DNA from: Flavobacterium selenitireducens
GTDB taxonomy: Bacteria; Bacteroidota; Bacteroidia; Flavobacteriales; Flavobacteriaceae
Assembly: GCF_014748335.1 (NCBI RefSeq)
Contig: NZ_JAAVIY010000001.1
Location: forward strand, 620,001-684,000
Length of the DNA stretch: 64,000 bases
Reading direction: 5' to 3'
Shown here in pieces: positions 1 to 7,837 of this stretch (its first letter is position 1; every line of letters begins with the position of its first letter). A program made the position numbers and the translations under genes. Below the pieces are notes generated by a model. The model did not search any database. It was given only the letters and a program-made list of their open reading frames with translations, and had not been told where the DNA came from.

Positions 1-1680
1 TTGACCGGCCCGGTCATCGGACGACCGAAATCGGCAACGTTCCGAACGGTAGACGTCGTCGGCCTGGACACGTTGGTTCACGTCGCAAACGGCCTATACG
101 AAGGCGTTCCGAACGATGAAGCCCACGGACTGTTCAAGCTTCCCGAGTTCGTATCCACGATGATCGAAAACAAATGGCTCGGAAGCAAGACTGGGCAAGG
201 TTTCTATAAAAAAGTCGACAAGGACATCCTGACTTTGGATTTGGATACGTTGGAATATCGTCCGAATAAAAAAGCGTCGTTCGCCACGTTGGAATTGACG
301 AAAACGATAGAAAAACCGATCGACCGATTCAAGGTTCTGATCACCGGAAAAGACAAGGCAGGGGAATTCTACCGCAAGAATTTCGCAGGAATGTTCGCCT
401 ACGTTTCCAACCGAATCCCTGAAATCACGGAAAATCCGTACAAGATAGACGATGCGATGAAAGCTGGTTTCGGATGGGAAAACGGCCCGTTCGAGATTTG
501 GGACGCCATCGGCATAGAAAAGGGCATCGAACTTATCAAAGCCGAAAACCTGACCTATGCTTCGTGGGTCGACGACATGCTCGCGTCGGGAAACAAATCG
601 TTCTATGCCGTCAAGGATGGTGCGACTTACGCCTACGACATTTCGTCGAAAACACAGCAAAAAATTCCCGGGCAGGAAGCCTTCATCATCCTGAACAACA
701 TACGTGAAAACAAAAAAGTTTGGAGCAATCCGGGCGCGACGATACAGGATTTGGGCGATGGCATCCTCAATCTCGAGTTCCACTCAAAAATGAATACGAT
801 TGGAGGAGAAGTCATCCAGGGCATCACCAAAGCCATCGACTTGGCCGAAAAGGACTTTCAGGGCATCGTCATCGGAAACCAAGGCGCGAATTTCTCGGTC
901 GGGGCCAACATCGGCATGATCTTCATGATGGCCGTAGAGCAGGAATACGACGAGCTCAACTTCGCCATCAAGCAATTCCAGGATACGATGATGCGACTGC
1001 GGTATTCGTCTATCCCGGTCGTGGCGGCGCCTCACGGTATGACGCTCGGAGGCGGATGCGAACTTAGCATGCATTCCGACAAAGTCGTGGCTGCCGCCGA
1101 AACGTATATCGGATTGGTCGAATTCGGCGTCGGTGTGATTCCCGGAGGCGGTGGATCGAAGGAAATGGCCTTGCGCGCTTCGGACCAGTTCCACAAAAAT
1201 GATGTAGAGCTCAACGTGCTCCAGGAATATTTTCTGGCAGTGGCAATGGCGAAAGTCTCGACTTCAGCTTATGAAGCCTACGACACCGGAATTCTGCAGA
1301 AAGGCAAAGATGTGATTGTCGTGAATCGCGACCGACAGATCGCCGAGGCAAAAAAGCACGCATTGCTTCTCGCCGAAGCCGGTTATACCCAACCTATCCG
1401 CCGCAAAGACGTGAAAGTCCTCGGGAAACAAGCCTTGGGAATGTTCATGGTGGGAACCGACAGCATGGAAGCCGGGCATTATATTTCCGAACACGACAAG
1501 AAAATCGCAAACAAGCTGGCTTACGTCATGGCCGGTGGCGACTTGTCCGAAGCGGCATTCGTATCGGAACAATATCTGCTCGATTTGGAGCGCGAGGCAT
1601 TTTTGTCGCTTTGTACCGAGAGGAAAACGCTGGAACGCATCCAGTTTATGTTGACGAAAGGCAAACCTTTGAGAAATTAA
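1..1680 (+). CDS. 3-hydroxyacyl-CoA dehydrogenase / enoyl-CoA hydratase fusion (5' truncated)
   Basis: Multifunctional beta-oxidation enzyme that hydrates enoyl-CoA and oxidises the 3-hydroxyacyl-CoA product. The window opens inside the gene: the Rossmann NAD-binding part is missing and the first residues (GRPKSATFRTVDVVGLDT) are the start of the dehydrogenase C-terminal domain. A second, degenerate copy of that domain covers about residues 110-215. A crotonase fold follows at about 245-460, with the oxyanion-hole stretch ANFSVGANIG and the glycine-rich GMTLGGGCELS and GVGVIPGGGG. This dehydrogenase-then-hydratase order is the reverse of E. coli FadB but usual in Bacteroidota. It is 13 bp from the thiolase gene, so one operon. 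The TTG at base 1 is only the window edge, not the start. Confidence 0.9.
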   Translation: MTGPVIGRPKSATFRTVDVVGLDTLVHVANGLYEGVPNDEAHGLFKLPEFVSTMIENKWLGSKTGQGFYKKVDKDILTLDLDTLEYRPNKKASFATLELTKTIEKPIDRFKVLITGKDKAGEFYRKNFAGMFAYVSNRIPEITENPYKIDDAMKAGFGWENGPFEIWDAIGIEKGIELIKAENLTYASWVDDMLASGNKSFYAVKDGATYAYDISSKTQQKIPGQEAFIILNNIRENKKVWSNPGATIQDLGDGILNLEFHSKMNTIGGEVIQGITKAIDLAEKDFQGIVIGNQGANFSVGANIGMIFMMAVEQEYDELNFAIKQFQDTMMRLRYSSIPVVAAPHGMTLGGGCELSMHSDKVVAAAETYIGLVEFGVGVIPGGGGSKEMALRASDQFHKNDVELNVLQEYFLAVAMAKVSTSAYEAYDTGILQKGKDVIVVNRDRQIAEAKKHALLLAEAGYTQPIRRKDVKVLGKQALGMFMVGTDSMEAGHYISEHDKKIANKLAYVMAGGDLSEAAFVSEQYLLDLEREAFLSLCTERKTLERIQFMLTKGKPLRN

Positions 1681-1693
1681 ATTCCAGTTGTAA

Positions 1694-2875
1694 ATGAAAA
1701 CCGCATATATCGTAAAAGCCTATAGAACCGCAGTCGGAAAAGCCCCAAAAGGTGTTTTCCGATTCAAAAGACCAGATGAGCTGGCGGCTGAAACCATCCA
1801 ACACATGATGAACGAGTTGCCCCAGCTTGACAAAAAACGAATCGACGACGTCATGGTGGGAAATGCCATGCCCGAAGCCGAACAAGGCCTCAACTTCGCC
1901 CGATTGATCTCACTCATGGGATTGAAAGTGGATGATGTTCCAGGTGTGACCGTCAACCGTTACTGCGCTTCGGGATTGGAGACGATCGGAATGGCAACGG
2001 CTAAGATCCAGTCCGGAATGGCCGACTGCATCATAGCGGGCGGGGCCGAAAGCATGAGTTTTATCCCGATGGGCGGCTACAAGCCCGTCCCCGATTATGC
2101 GCTGGCCAAAAACGGTCACGAGGATTATTACTGGGGAATGGGATTGACCGCAGAAGCGGTCGCCACGCAATTCAAAGTTTCCCGTGAAGACCAGGACGAG
2201 TTCGGATTCCAATCGCACCAAAAGGCGTTGAAGGCGCAAGCCGAAGGGAAATTCGACAAACAGATCGTCCCGATCACCATCGAGGAAAACTACGTGGACG
2301 AAAGCGGTAAAAAAGCCACGAGAACGTACACGGTGAGCAAAGACGAAGGCCCGAGAGCCGACACTTCCCGGGAGGCACTCGCCAAACTGAAACCTGTCTT
2401 CGCCTCAGATGGATCGGTCACGGCAGGAACTTCATCCCAAATGAGCGATGGGGCCGCGTTTGTAATGGTCATGAGCGAAGAAATGGTCAAAGAACTCAAC
2501 CTCGAACCTATCGCGCGCCTGGTGAGTTTCGCTTCTGCTGGAGTCGAACCGAGAATTATGGGCATCGGCCCTGTCAAGGCCATTCCGAAAGCATTGAAGC
2601 AAGCCGACATGAAATTGGAAGACATCCAGTTGTTCGAACTGAACGAAGCCTTCGCCTCACAATCACTTGCCGTCATACGCGAACTTGGGATCAATCCTGA
2701 AATTGTAAACGTAAACGGAGGCGCGATCGCACTTGGCCATCCGTTAGGTTGTACGGGCGCGAAATTGTCGGTTCAATTATTTGACGAGATGAAACGCCGC
2801 GGCGACAAGTACGGAATCGTGACGATGTGCGTCGGAACCGGACAAGGCGCGGCAGGGATTTACGAAGTCCTCTAA
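1694..2875 (+). CDS. acetyl-CoA C-acyltransferase (thiolase)
   Basis: Thiolase, 393 residues, the normal length, cleaving 3-ketoacyl-CoA in the last step of beta-oxidation. The acylated active-site cysteine is C91 in NRYCASGLET; the GGAIALGHPLGCTGA motif and the C-terminal CVGTGQGAAGI supply the catalytic His and second Cys. It sits between the FadB-like gene and an acyl-CoA dehydrogenase, which points to fatty-acid degradation rather than acetoacetyl-CoA biosynthesis. Start is the ATG at 1694, only 13 bp after the upstream stop. Confidence 0.93.
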   Translation: MKTAYIVKAYRTAVGKAPKGVFRFKRPDELAAETIQHMMNELPQLDKKRIDDVMVGNAMPEAEQGLNFARLISLMGLKVDDVPGVTVNRYCASGLETIGMATAKIQSGMADCIIAGGAESMSFIPMGGYKPVPDYALAKNGHEDYYWGMGLTAEAVATQFKVSREDQDEFGFQSHQKALKAQAEGKFDKQIVPITIEENYVDESGKKATRTYTVSKDEGPRADTSREALAKLKPVFASDGSVTAGTSSQMSDGAAFVMVMSEEMVKELNLEPIARLVSFASAGVEPRIMGIGPVKAIPKALKQADMKLEDIQLFELNEAFASQSLAVIRELGINPEIVNVNGGAIALGHPLGCTGAKLSVQLFDEMKRRGDKYGIVTMCVGTGQGAAGIYEVL

Positions 2876-2900
2876 TGTCAACCCATGACATTCGGTCCTA

Positions 2901-2920
2901 ATTCGCGAATTCGCGGCTAA
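2901..2920 (+). repeat. 20-bp core shared with the repeat downstream of rho
   Basis: ATTCGCGAATTCGCGGCTAA lies in the thiolase/acyl-CoA dehydrogenase gap and occurs again, exactly, on the minus strand at 36508-36527 inside the triplicated element behind rho. It contains the palindromic stretch TTCGCGAATTCGCG in part. This looks like a copy of a dispersed intergenic repeat. Confidence 0.7.
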
Positions 2921-2944
2921 AGCGATCAAGTGCCCCTGGCAAAT

Positions 2945-3075
2945 CAGGCCGAGCGCGGCGAGGCCGCCAGACGGAACAAACCGTTAAGATTTCGCGTCAA
3001 AAAAAACCAGGCCGAGCGCAGCGAGGCCGCCAGACGAAAAACTAATCCGGTCGAGCAAAGCGAGACCGCCAAACA
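2945..3075 (+). repeat. three 29-bp imperfect repeats upstream of acyl-CoA dehydrogenase
   Basis: Units at 2945-2973, 3008-3036 and 3047-3075. The first two differ at one base; the third is diverged. Each keeps the pattern GGCCGAGCG.RGCGAGGCCGCC. They lie in the leader between the thiolase stop and the ATG at 3083, and happen to be open in the dehydrogenase frame, where they would read QAERGEAARR, QAERSEAARR and PVEQSETAKQ. Confidence 0.75.
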
Positions 3076-3082
3076 AAATAAA

Positions 3083-4888
3083 ATGGAAACAGCAATCGAA
3101 AAAGACGTAACCCGCGGCGGGCAGTTTCTAACAAAGGAAACCAGGTCCGAGGACATTTTTACACCCGAAGACTTTACCGAAGAGCAACGCATGATGCGGG
3201 ATTCCGTGAAAGAATTCACCGACAAGGAACTTTGGGCGCAAAAAGAAAAGTTCGAAAAAAAAGATTACGGATATACCGAAGCCTCGATGCGCAAAGCGGG
3301 TGAAATGGGCTTTTTGGGTGTTTCCGTCCCCGAGGCATACGGTGGGCTCGGCCTGGGATTCGTCGATACGGTCCTGGTCTGTGACTACATTTCGGGAGCG
3401 ACGGGATCCTTTTCGACGGCTTTCGGCGCACACACCGGGATCGGGACGATGCCCATTACGCTATACGGAACCGAAGAACAGAAGAAAAAATACGTGCCTA
3501 AACTTGCCTCTGGAGAATGGTTCGGCGCTTATTGCCTGACCGAACCGGGAGCGGGATCGGATGCCAATTCCGGTAAGACCAAAGCCGTTTTGTCCGCCGA
3601 TGGAAAATATTATTCGATAACCGGACAGAAAATGTGGATTTCGAACGCCGGTTTCTGTTCGCTTTTCATCGTCTTTGCGCGTATCGAAGACGACAAAAAC
3701 ATCACCGGGTTCATCGTCGAAAATGATCTGTCGAATGGCATTACCTTGGGTGAGGAAGAACACAAGCTCGGAATTCGCGCCTCTTCGACACGACAAGTTT
3801 TTTTCAACGAAACCAAAGTTCCGGTAGAAAACATGCTTTCCGAACGCGGAAACGGCTTCAAGATCGCCATGAATGCGCTGAACGTCGGACGCATCAAGTT
3901 GGGTGCGGCTTGTCTTGACGCACAACGCCGTATCACTTCGGAGGCGGCAAAATATGCAAACGACCGTGTGCAGTTCAATACTCCAATCGCGTCATTCGGC
4001 GCAATTCGGGCAAAATTGGCGGAAATGGCGGCAAATTGTTATGCTGGCGAAAGCGCCACGTATCGCGCGGCACACGACATCCAAACCAGGATCGAAGCGC
4101 GTGAGGCGGCCGGAGCCGGACATCAGGAAGCCGAGTTGAAAGGCGTTGAGGAATATGCGATAGAATGTTCGATCATCAAGGTCGCGGTTTCGGAAGACGT
4201 CCAGAATTGTGCAGACGAAGGCATCCAGATTTTTGGCGGAATGGGCTTTTCGGAAGACACGCCTATGGAATCGGCCTGGAGAGATGCCCGTATTTCAAGG
4301 ATTTACGAAGGCACGAACGAAATCAATCGTATGCTATCGGTTGGCATGCTCATCAAGAAAGCCATGAAAGGGCACGTCGATCTACTTGGTCCGGCAATGA
4401 AAGTACAGGAAGAACTCATGGGAATTCCGGATTTCAACACTCCGGATTTTGCGGAATTGTTCAGCGAAGAAAAAGAAATCATCGCCAAGCTGAAAAAGAC
4501 GTTTTTGATGGTAGCCGGAGGCGCGGTCCAGAAGTACGGCCCCGAACTCGATTCCCATCAGCAATTGCTAATGGCTGCGGCCGATATCCTGATCGAGATC
4601 TATCTAGCCGAATCGACGATACTGAGAACGGAGAAACTCGTAAAATCGGTTGGGAAAGACGCCGCTGAAGGGCAAATCGCAGCTGCGCAACTTTATCTCT
4701 ACAAAGCGGTCGATATCGTCCAAAGCAAAGGGAAAGAAGGAATCGCTTCTTTTGCCGAAGGGGACGAGCAACGCATCATGATGATGGGATTGCGCCGTTT
4801 CACGAAGTACGCCAACATGCCGAACGTCGTGGCGCTTCGCGAGACGATTGCACAAAAAGTCGTTTCGGCCAACGGATATCCTTTTTAA
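3083..4888 (+). CDS. acyl-CoA dehydrogenase
   Basis: FAD-dependent acyl-CoA dehydrogenase, 601 residues, introducing the 2,3 double bond in the first step of beta-oxidation. The family signatures are present: TEPGAGSDANSGKT in the middle beta domain and IFGGMGFSEDTPMESAWRDA then ISRIYEGTNEINR in the C-terminal helical domain. A further ~130-residue helical extension follows, as in the long form of this family in Bacteroidota. The frame is open back to a GTG at 2930, but the extra 51 residues are just translated intergenic repeats. The ATG at 3083 begins the normal METAIEKD-type N-terminus, so I chose it. It is the third gene of the operon. Confidence 0.92.
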   Translation: METAIEKDVTRGGQFLTKETRSEDIFTPEDFTEEQRMMRDSVKEFTDKELWAQKEKFEKKDYGYTEASMRKAGEMGFLGVSVPEAYGGLGLGFVDTVLVCDYISGATGSFSTAFGAHTGIGTMPITLYGTEEQKKKYVPKLASGEWFGAYCLTEPGAGSDANSGKTKAVLSADGKYYSITGQKMWISNAGFCSLFIVFARIEDDKNITGFIVENDLSNGITLGEEEHKLGIRASSTRQVFFNETKVPVENMLSERGNGFKIAMNALNVGRIKLGAACLDAQRRITSEAAKYANDRVQFNTPIASFGAIRAKLAEMAANCYAGESATYRAAHDIQTRIEAREAAGAGHQEAELKGVEEYAIECSIIKVAVSEDVQNCADEGIQIFGGMGFSEDTPMESAWRDARISRIYEGTNEINRMLSVGMLIKKAMKGHVDLLGPAMKVQEELMGIPDFNTPDFAELFSEEKEIIAKLKKTFLMVAGGAVQKYGPELDSHQQLLMAAADILIEIYLAESTILRTEKLVKSVGKDAAEGQIAAAQLYLYKAVDIVQSKGKEGIASFAEGDEQRIMMMGLRRFTKYANMPNVVALRETIAQKVVSANGYPF

Positions 4889-4898
4889 AAGAAACGGC

Positions 4899-4927
4899 AT
4901 CTTCTGCCAAACCTAAGTTGAGACAAA
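4899..4927. terminator. hairpin after acyl-CoA dehydrogenase
   Basis: GGCATCTT and AAGATGCC form an 8-bp stem around a longish loop just after the stop at 4888. There is no clear T-tract, so it is a weak candidate for ending the beta-oxidation operon. Confidence 0.4.
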
Positions 4928-4972
4928 AGATGCCGCCACGAAAATAGTTGTTAATAATAGTTTAGTTAAGTT

Positions 4973-4999
4973 GAAGCGTCCTGGTTCCCGGGGCGCTTT
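4973..4999. terminator. hairpin at the end of the META lipoprotein gene
   Basis: AAGCGTCC...GGGGCGCTT folds into a short GC-rich stem followed on the plus strand by a T-rich run that overlaps the minus-strand stop codon. It probably separates the two convergent transcription units. Confidence 0.4.
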
Positions 5000-5420
5000 A
5001 GTTTTTTACGAAACGCAGGATCGCCATATCACCCGCCATCAGCTGTAGTTTACCGTCTGTAGAGATGTCGTAAGCGTTTACCTTTTGGATCGCGCCCATG
5101 AACGTTTTTTCGCCGTCGCCTGGACAGAACATTTTAGTGGTAATCATATTTTCGCTGAAATTGAGCTTATTCCCAACCACGGTGATCGGCCCGGAATAAT
5201 TATTACACCCGTTTTTCCCTGAAGCGCGATTCTCTTTCAGGTCGATAAACAACGTCGGGGGATTTCCCGGATAAAGGGTTCCCAAATCGCCTCCCGAGAC
5301 ATACTCCAATACCCAGTTTCCGTCGAGCGCGCCGGATTTCGTGAACTGAGGCTCAGCTGGTTGTTTGCTTTTGCATGATGCCATTAAGGCGAAGATGGAG
5401 AAAAGAATCAGTTTTTTCAT
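4998..5420 (-). CDS. META-domain lipoprotein
   Basis: 140 residues. The N-terminus is a lipoprotein signal peptide ending in the lipobox LMASC (Cys16), so the mature protein is lipid-anchored at the envelope. The rest is a META/HslJ-type domain with the recognisable core LDGNWVLEYVSGG, KNGCNNYSGP and the paired-cysteine region TTKMFCPGDGEKTF. META domains are small beta barrels of uncertain function, in E. coli HslJ linked to heat shock and novobiocin resistance. It stands alone, convergent with the beta-oxidation operon and divergent from the next gene. Confidence 0.85.
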   Translation of the reverse strand: MKKLILFSIFALMASCKSKQPAEPQFTKSGALDGNWVLEYVSGGDLGTLYPGNPPTLFIDLKENRASGKNGCNNYSGPITVVGNKLNFSENMITTKMFCPGDGEKTFMGAIQKVNAYDISTDGKLQLMAGDMAILRFVKN

Positions 5421-5536
5421 ATTCGATGAGTTTGTGTTGTCAATTAAATTTACGGATTTTAACCATTCGGAGTCAGGGACAGCTATGGAAATTCCGTCCC
5501 GGTTGCTTATTTTTAGCCCGATTAAAAACTACTATT

Positions 5537-6061
5537 ATGAAATTACTTGGAATCGGGTCGCGCATCAACCATCCTGAATATGGAAAAGGTGTCGTGACCA
5601 ATGTTTCGTCCAAAGAATATTGGGTTACGTTTATTGAAGGCGGATTGGAAACCATCGCGCTTGACGACACTTTCGATGTGATTGAAGCTTCGGAAAACGA
5701 AGTCGACACGGTGAGCTTCTTCGACGTCGAAAAATCGTTGAAGTCGATCCTGCGCAAATGGAGCGATGTAACCGAGACCGTACCGATTGCCGACAAATGG
5801 AAAGGCGGCAACCTAAAGCTCGAACCCGGCCAAAACGGCGTGCAGGGCAAAGATGTCCCGATCGATACGTTCTTCAACAAAATCGTCATGGTCCGCGACC
5901 GACTGCGCGTCATGGAACAAAAAATAAACGCAAGCAATCTTGACAATTCCGAGAAGGTCGAACTGCAACAGTATATCACACGCATTTACGGGTCACTGAC
6001 GACGTTCAACGTAATGTTCAAGTTGCAGAGCGATTATTTTGTCGGGGAAAAGAGCAAATAG
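5537..6061 (+). CDS. hypothetical protein with Tudor/KOW-like N-terminus
   Basis: 174 residues, no signal peptide, so cytoplasmic. The start GIGSRINHPEYGKGVVTNV resembles the small beta-barrel (Tudor/KOW-like) found at the C-terminus of UvrD helicases and in CarD-type proteins, which bind RNA polymerase or nucleic acid. The remainder (about 60-174) is predicted helical and charged. The frame is open further upstream to 5375, but that part overlaps the divergent lipoprotein gene and promoter region, so the ATG at 5537 is preferred. Function is unknown; a polymerase-associated role is only an inference from the fold-like motif. Confidence 0.75.
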   Translation: MKLLGIGSRINHPEYGKGVVTNVSSKEYWVTFIEGGLETIALDDTFDVIEASENEVDTVSFFDVEKSLKSILRKWSDVTETVPIADKWKGGNLKLEPGQNGVQGKDVPIDTFFNKIVMVRDRLRVMEQKINASNLDNSEKVELQQYITRIYGSLTTFNVMFKLQSDYFVGEKSK

Positions 6062-6185
6062 ATGTAGTTGATGACATGCCGATATTACATTGGATCGTCA
6101 GGCGATTTTTGCGATGCGTTCCTAAACCGGCAATTGTAAGTATTAAATAGGCGAACTTAGTGCTTTGGCGACTTCAATAAATTAA

Positions 6186-6216
6186 AAAAGCGGCCTTTGA
6201 GGAAGCGGCCGCTTTT
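6186..6216 (+). terminator. rho-independent terminator
   Basis: AAAAGCGGCC at 6186-6195 pairs perfectly with GGCCGCTTTT at 6207-6216 around an 11-nt loop. It ends the transcript of the gene that stops at 6061, about 125 bp downstream of it. Confidence 0.85.
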
Positions 6217-6587
6217 AACTTGCATGAGTATATTATTTAGAGAGTAATAGTATACATCCTGCAAAAACCAAACAAACATTTATTGTAGTCCCTTGAATCT
6301 TTATGATGATCTACATGACAAAGATGCATCTATTCCAAAGCGGATTCGTTACACGATTTTTTTGATTTGTTACAGGATTTTATTTGAACGAAAAATCATG
6401 GACAAACTAAAATTTTTCTTGGTAGTTTTCGCATGAAATCAATCAAAAAATTCCCCATTATCGCGATTGGATCGGATTGAATTGTTGTAATTTACCGTCT
6501 CCGAATTTTCCTTCATAAAGCGTCAGATCACAACAAAAAAAAAGGACCGTATTGCTACGATCCTTTTCTTGTTTTTAAACGATAGGT
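6217..6587. other. AT-rich gap without a recognisable gene
   Basis: About 370 bp of AT-rich sequence between two terminators. I found no ORF with coding character, no tRNA and no clear promoter. The longest ATG-started reading frames are under 20 codons. Confidence 0.6.
6541..6567 (-). terminator. terminator of the YtxH gene
   Basis: AAAGGACCGTA and TACGATCCTTT form a stem with one mismatch, with an A-run on the plus strand (T-run on the minus strand) just beyond. It lies 20 bp after the stop of the minus-strand YtxH gene. Confidence 0.75.
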
Positions 6588-6860
6588 TTAGACTGCAGAA
6601 TTTGCCTTCTCCACCATTCCGTTGGCCGTTTGTTCAGCTCTTCCGGTCAAATCGTTGAATTTCGATTTTACGGCGTCGAACTTTTCTTTGGCGACATCTA
6701 CGATATTACCGTATTTGTCCACCGCCTGGCCTTTGATATCGTTTCCTTTATCTTTGATTTTTTTGCGTGTTTCGCTCCCTTTATCTGGTGCGAACAGAAT
6801 TCCTAGTGTAGCGCCAATCGCAACTCCGGCGAATAGACCTACCAATACATTCTTATTCAT
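6588..6860 (-). CDS. YtxH domain-containing protein
   Basis: 90 residues: a short N-terminal membrane helix (VLVGLFAGVAIGATLGILFAP) followed by the hallmark APDKGSETRKKIKDKG and a soluble amphipathic helical tail. This is the YtxH (general stress) family of small membrane proteins, whose molecular role is unknown. It is followed upstream by two other small envelope-stress-type genes on the same strand. Confidence 0.9.
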   Translation of the reverse strand: MNKNVLVGLFAGVAIGATLGILFAPDKGSETRKKIKDKGNDIKGQAVDKYGNIVDVAKEKFDAVKSKFNDLTGRAEQTANGMVEKANSAV

Positions 6861-6903
6861 GATATTGATTTTAGTGATTAGACGTTGATTATTACAGCGT
6901 GAC

Positions 6904-7062
6904 TTAAAGTGGTCGTCTTCCCTGGATTACTCTGAGCAATACGACGATGATCGCGATTACCAACAAAATGTGGATTAGGTTCCCGGCTACGAAGCCTCCG
7001 AAATATCCGATAGCCCAAAGGATTACCAGGATTACAGCGATGGTGTACAAAAGATTTCCCAT
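6904..7062 (-). CDS. 52-aa membrane protein (lmo0937-like)
   Basis: A small gene of 52 codons between YtxH and DUF4142 genes. The product starts MGNLLYTIAVILVILWAIGY, has two closely spaced hydrophobic helices (about 5-22 and 28-43), and ends RVIQGRRPL. Length, the glycine-rich turn between the helices and the C-terminal arginines match the lmo0937 family of tiny membrane proteins, which often sit beside stress genes. The function is unknown. Confidence 0.85.
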   Translation of the reverse strand: MGNLLYTIAVILVILWAIGYFGGFVAGNLIHILLVIAIIVVLLRVIQGRRPL

Positions 7063-7108
7063 GATTTCTGTGTGTTTTAGTTAGACTTATTTGTTATTGA
7101 GGTTGTGG

Positions 7109-7711
7109 TTATTTTAATTTCGACTGAACATCTTTCGAATGTTGCAGATGCGTTCTCAGACCAGTAAGTGTTTTTTCGGCCCAAGCCTTGATTTCCGCAT
7201 CGGTACCGTCAGCGATGTACTTTTCGAATTTCTCGATGGTCTCTTCATGCCCTTTTACCATTTTATCTGCATAGTCCTTGTTGAACTCGTCAGCTTTTTT
7301 CTTGTTGAAATCCTGGACCGTTTCGGTAACATCTTCAGTTGGTCCGGCCGGAAGACTGATGTTTTTTGCTGCGGCAAGCGCTTTCATTTCTGCAGATGAT
7401 TTCGTGTGGGCATCCACCATCATCGTACCTAATGCTTTTACATCGGCGTTAGCGCTCTTCTGGGCAAGTTTCCCAAGTTCGATCTCTTTCATATCGACTT
7501 CGGCTACTTTCATAAGGAAATCCGAATCATTTTCCTTTGCTTCGTTTTCTACACCGGTTGAATCATTGTCAAATTTGGCTTCGTTTTGCTCTTCGGCAAC
7601 TTCTTCTGTGTCAGCGGCTTCTTTTTTGTTGCAAGACTGGACCGTTAGTGTAAAGGCGCCAAGGCAGAACATTGAAAGTGCGCACAATCTGAGGAAATAA
7701 GAATTTTTCAT
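7109..7711 (-). CDS. DUF4142 domain lipoprotein
   Basis: 200 residues. A signal peptide with lipobox-like VQSC (Cys27) is followed by an acidic Glu/Asp-rich linker (about 30-62). A four-helix ferritin-like DUF4142 domain follows (about 62-198), with the family's LGKLAQ.K, MMVDAHTKSS and HLQHSKDVQ segments. DUF4142 proteins are envelope proteins of unknown function that are frequent in stress clusters. Together with the YtxH and lmo0937-like genes it forms a small same-strand group, though gaps of about 45 bp leave open whether they share a transcript. Confidence 0.88.
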   Translation of the reverse strand: MKNSYFLRLCALSMFCLGAFTLTVQSCNKKEAADTEEVAEEQNEAKFDNDSTGVENEAKENDSDFLMKVAEVDMKEIELGKLAQKSANADVKALGTMMVDAHTKSSAEMKALAAAKNISLPAGPTEDVTETVQDFNKKKADEFNKDYADKMVKGHEETIEKFEKYIADGTDAEIKAWAEKTLTGLRTHLQHSKDVQSKLK

Positions 7712-7837
7712 CGTTTGGGATTTAGTTATTTGTAATTTGTATTTGTTGTTTACAAAATTCCCAAAATACGAGGCATTAACCGTTACAGGATATTTCCGTA
7801 ATCTTGCAATATTCCTCTTTAAGAACTGTTTAAGCAG

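Noticed and set aside
2930..3082. 51-residue N-terminal extension of the acyl-CoA dehydrogenase
   Set aside because: Consists of translated 29-bp intergenic repeats from a GTG; the family N-terminus begins at 3083.
5375..5536. Longer start for the Tudor/KOW-like protein gene
   Set aside because: It would overlap the divergent lipoprotein gene start and promoter; residues look non-coding.
6217..6587. Possible small RNA or tRNA in the longest plain gap
   Set aside because: No cloverleaf, no conserved tRNA arm, no promoter-terminator pair defining a transcript.
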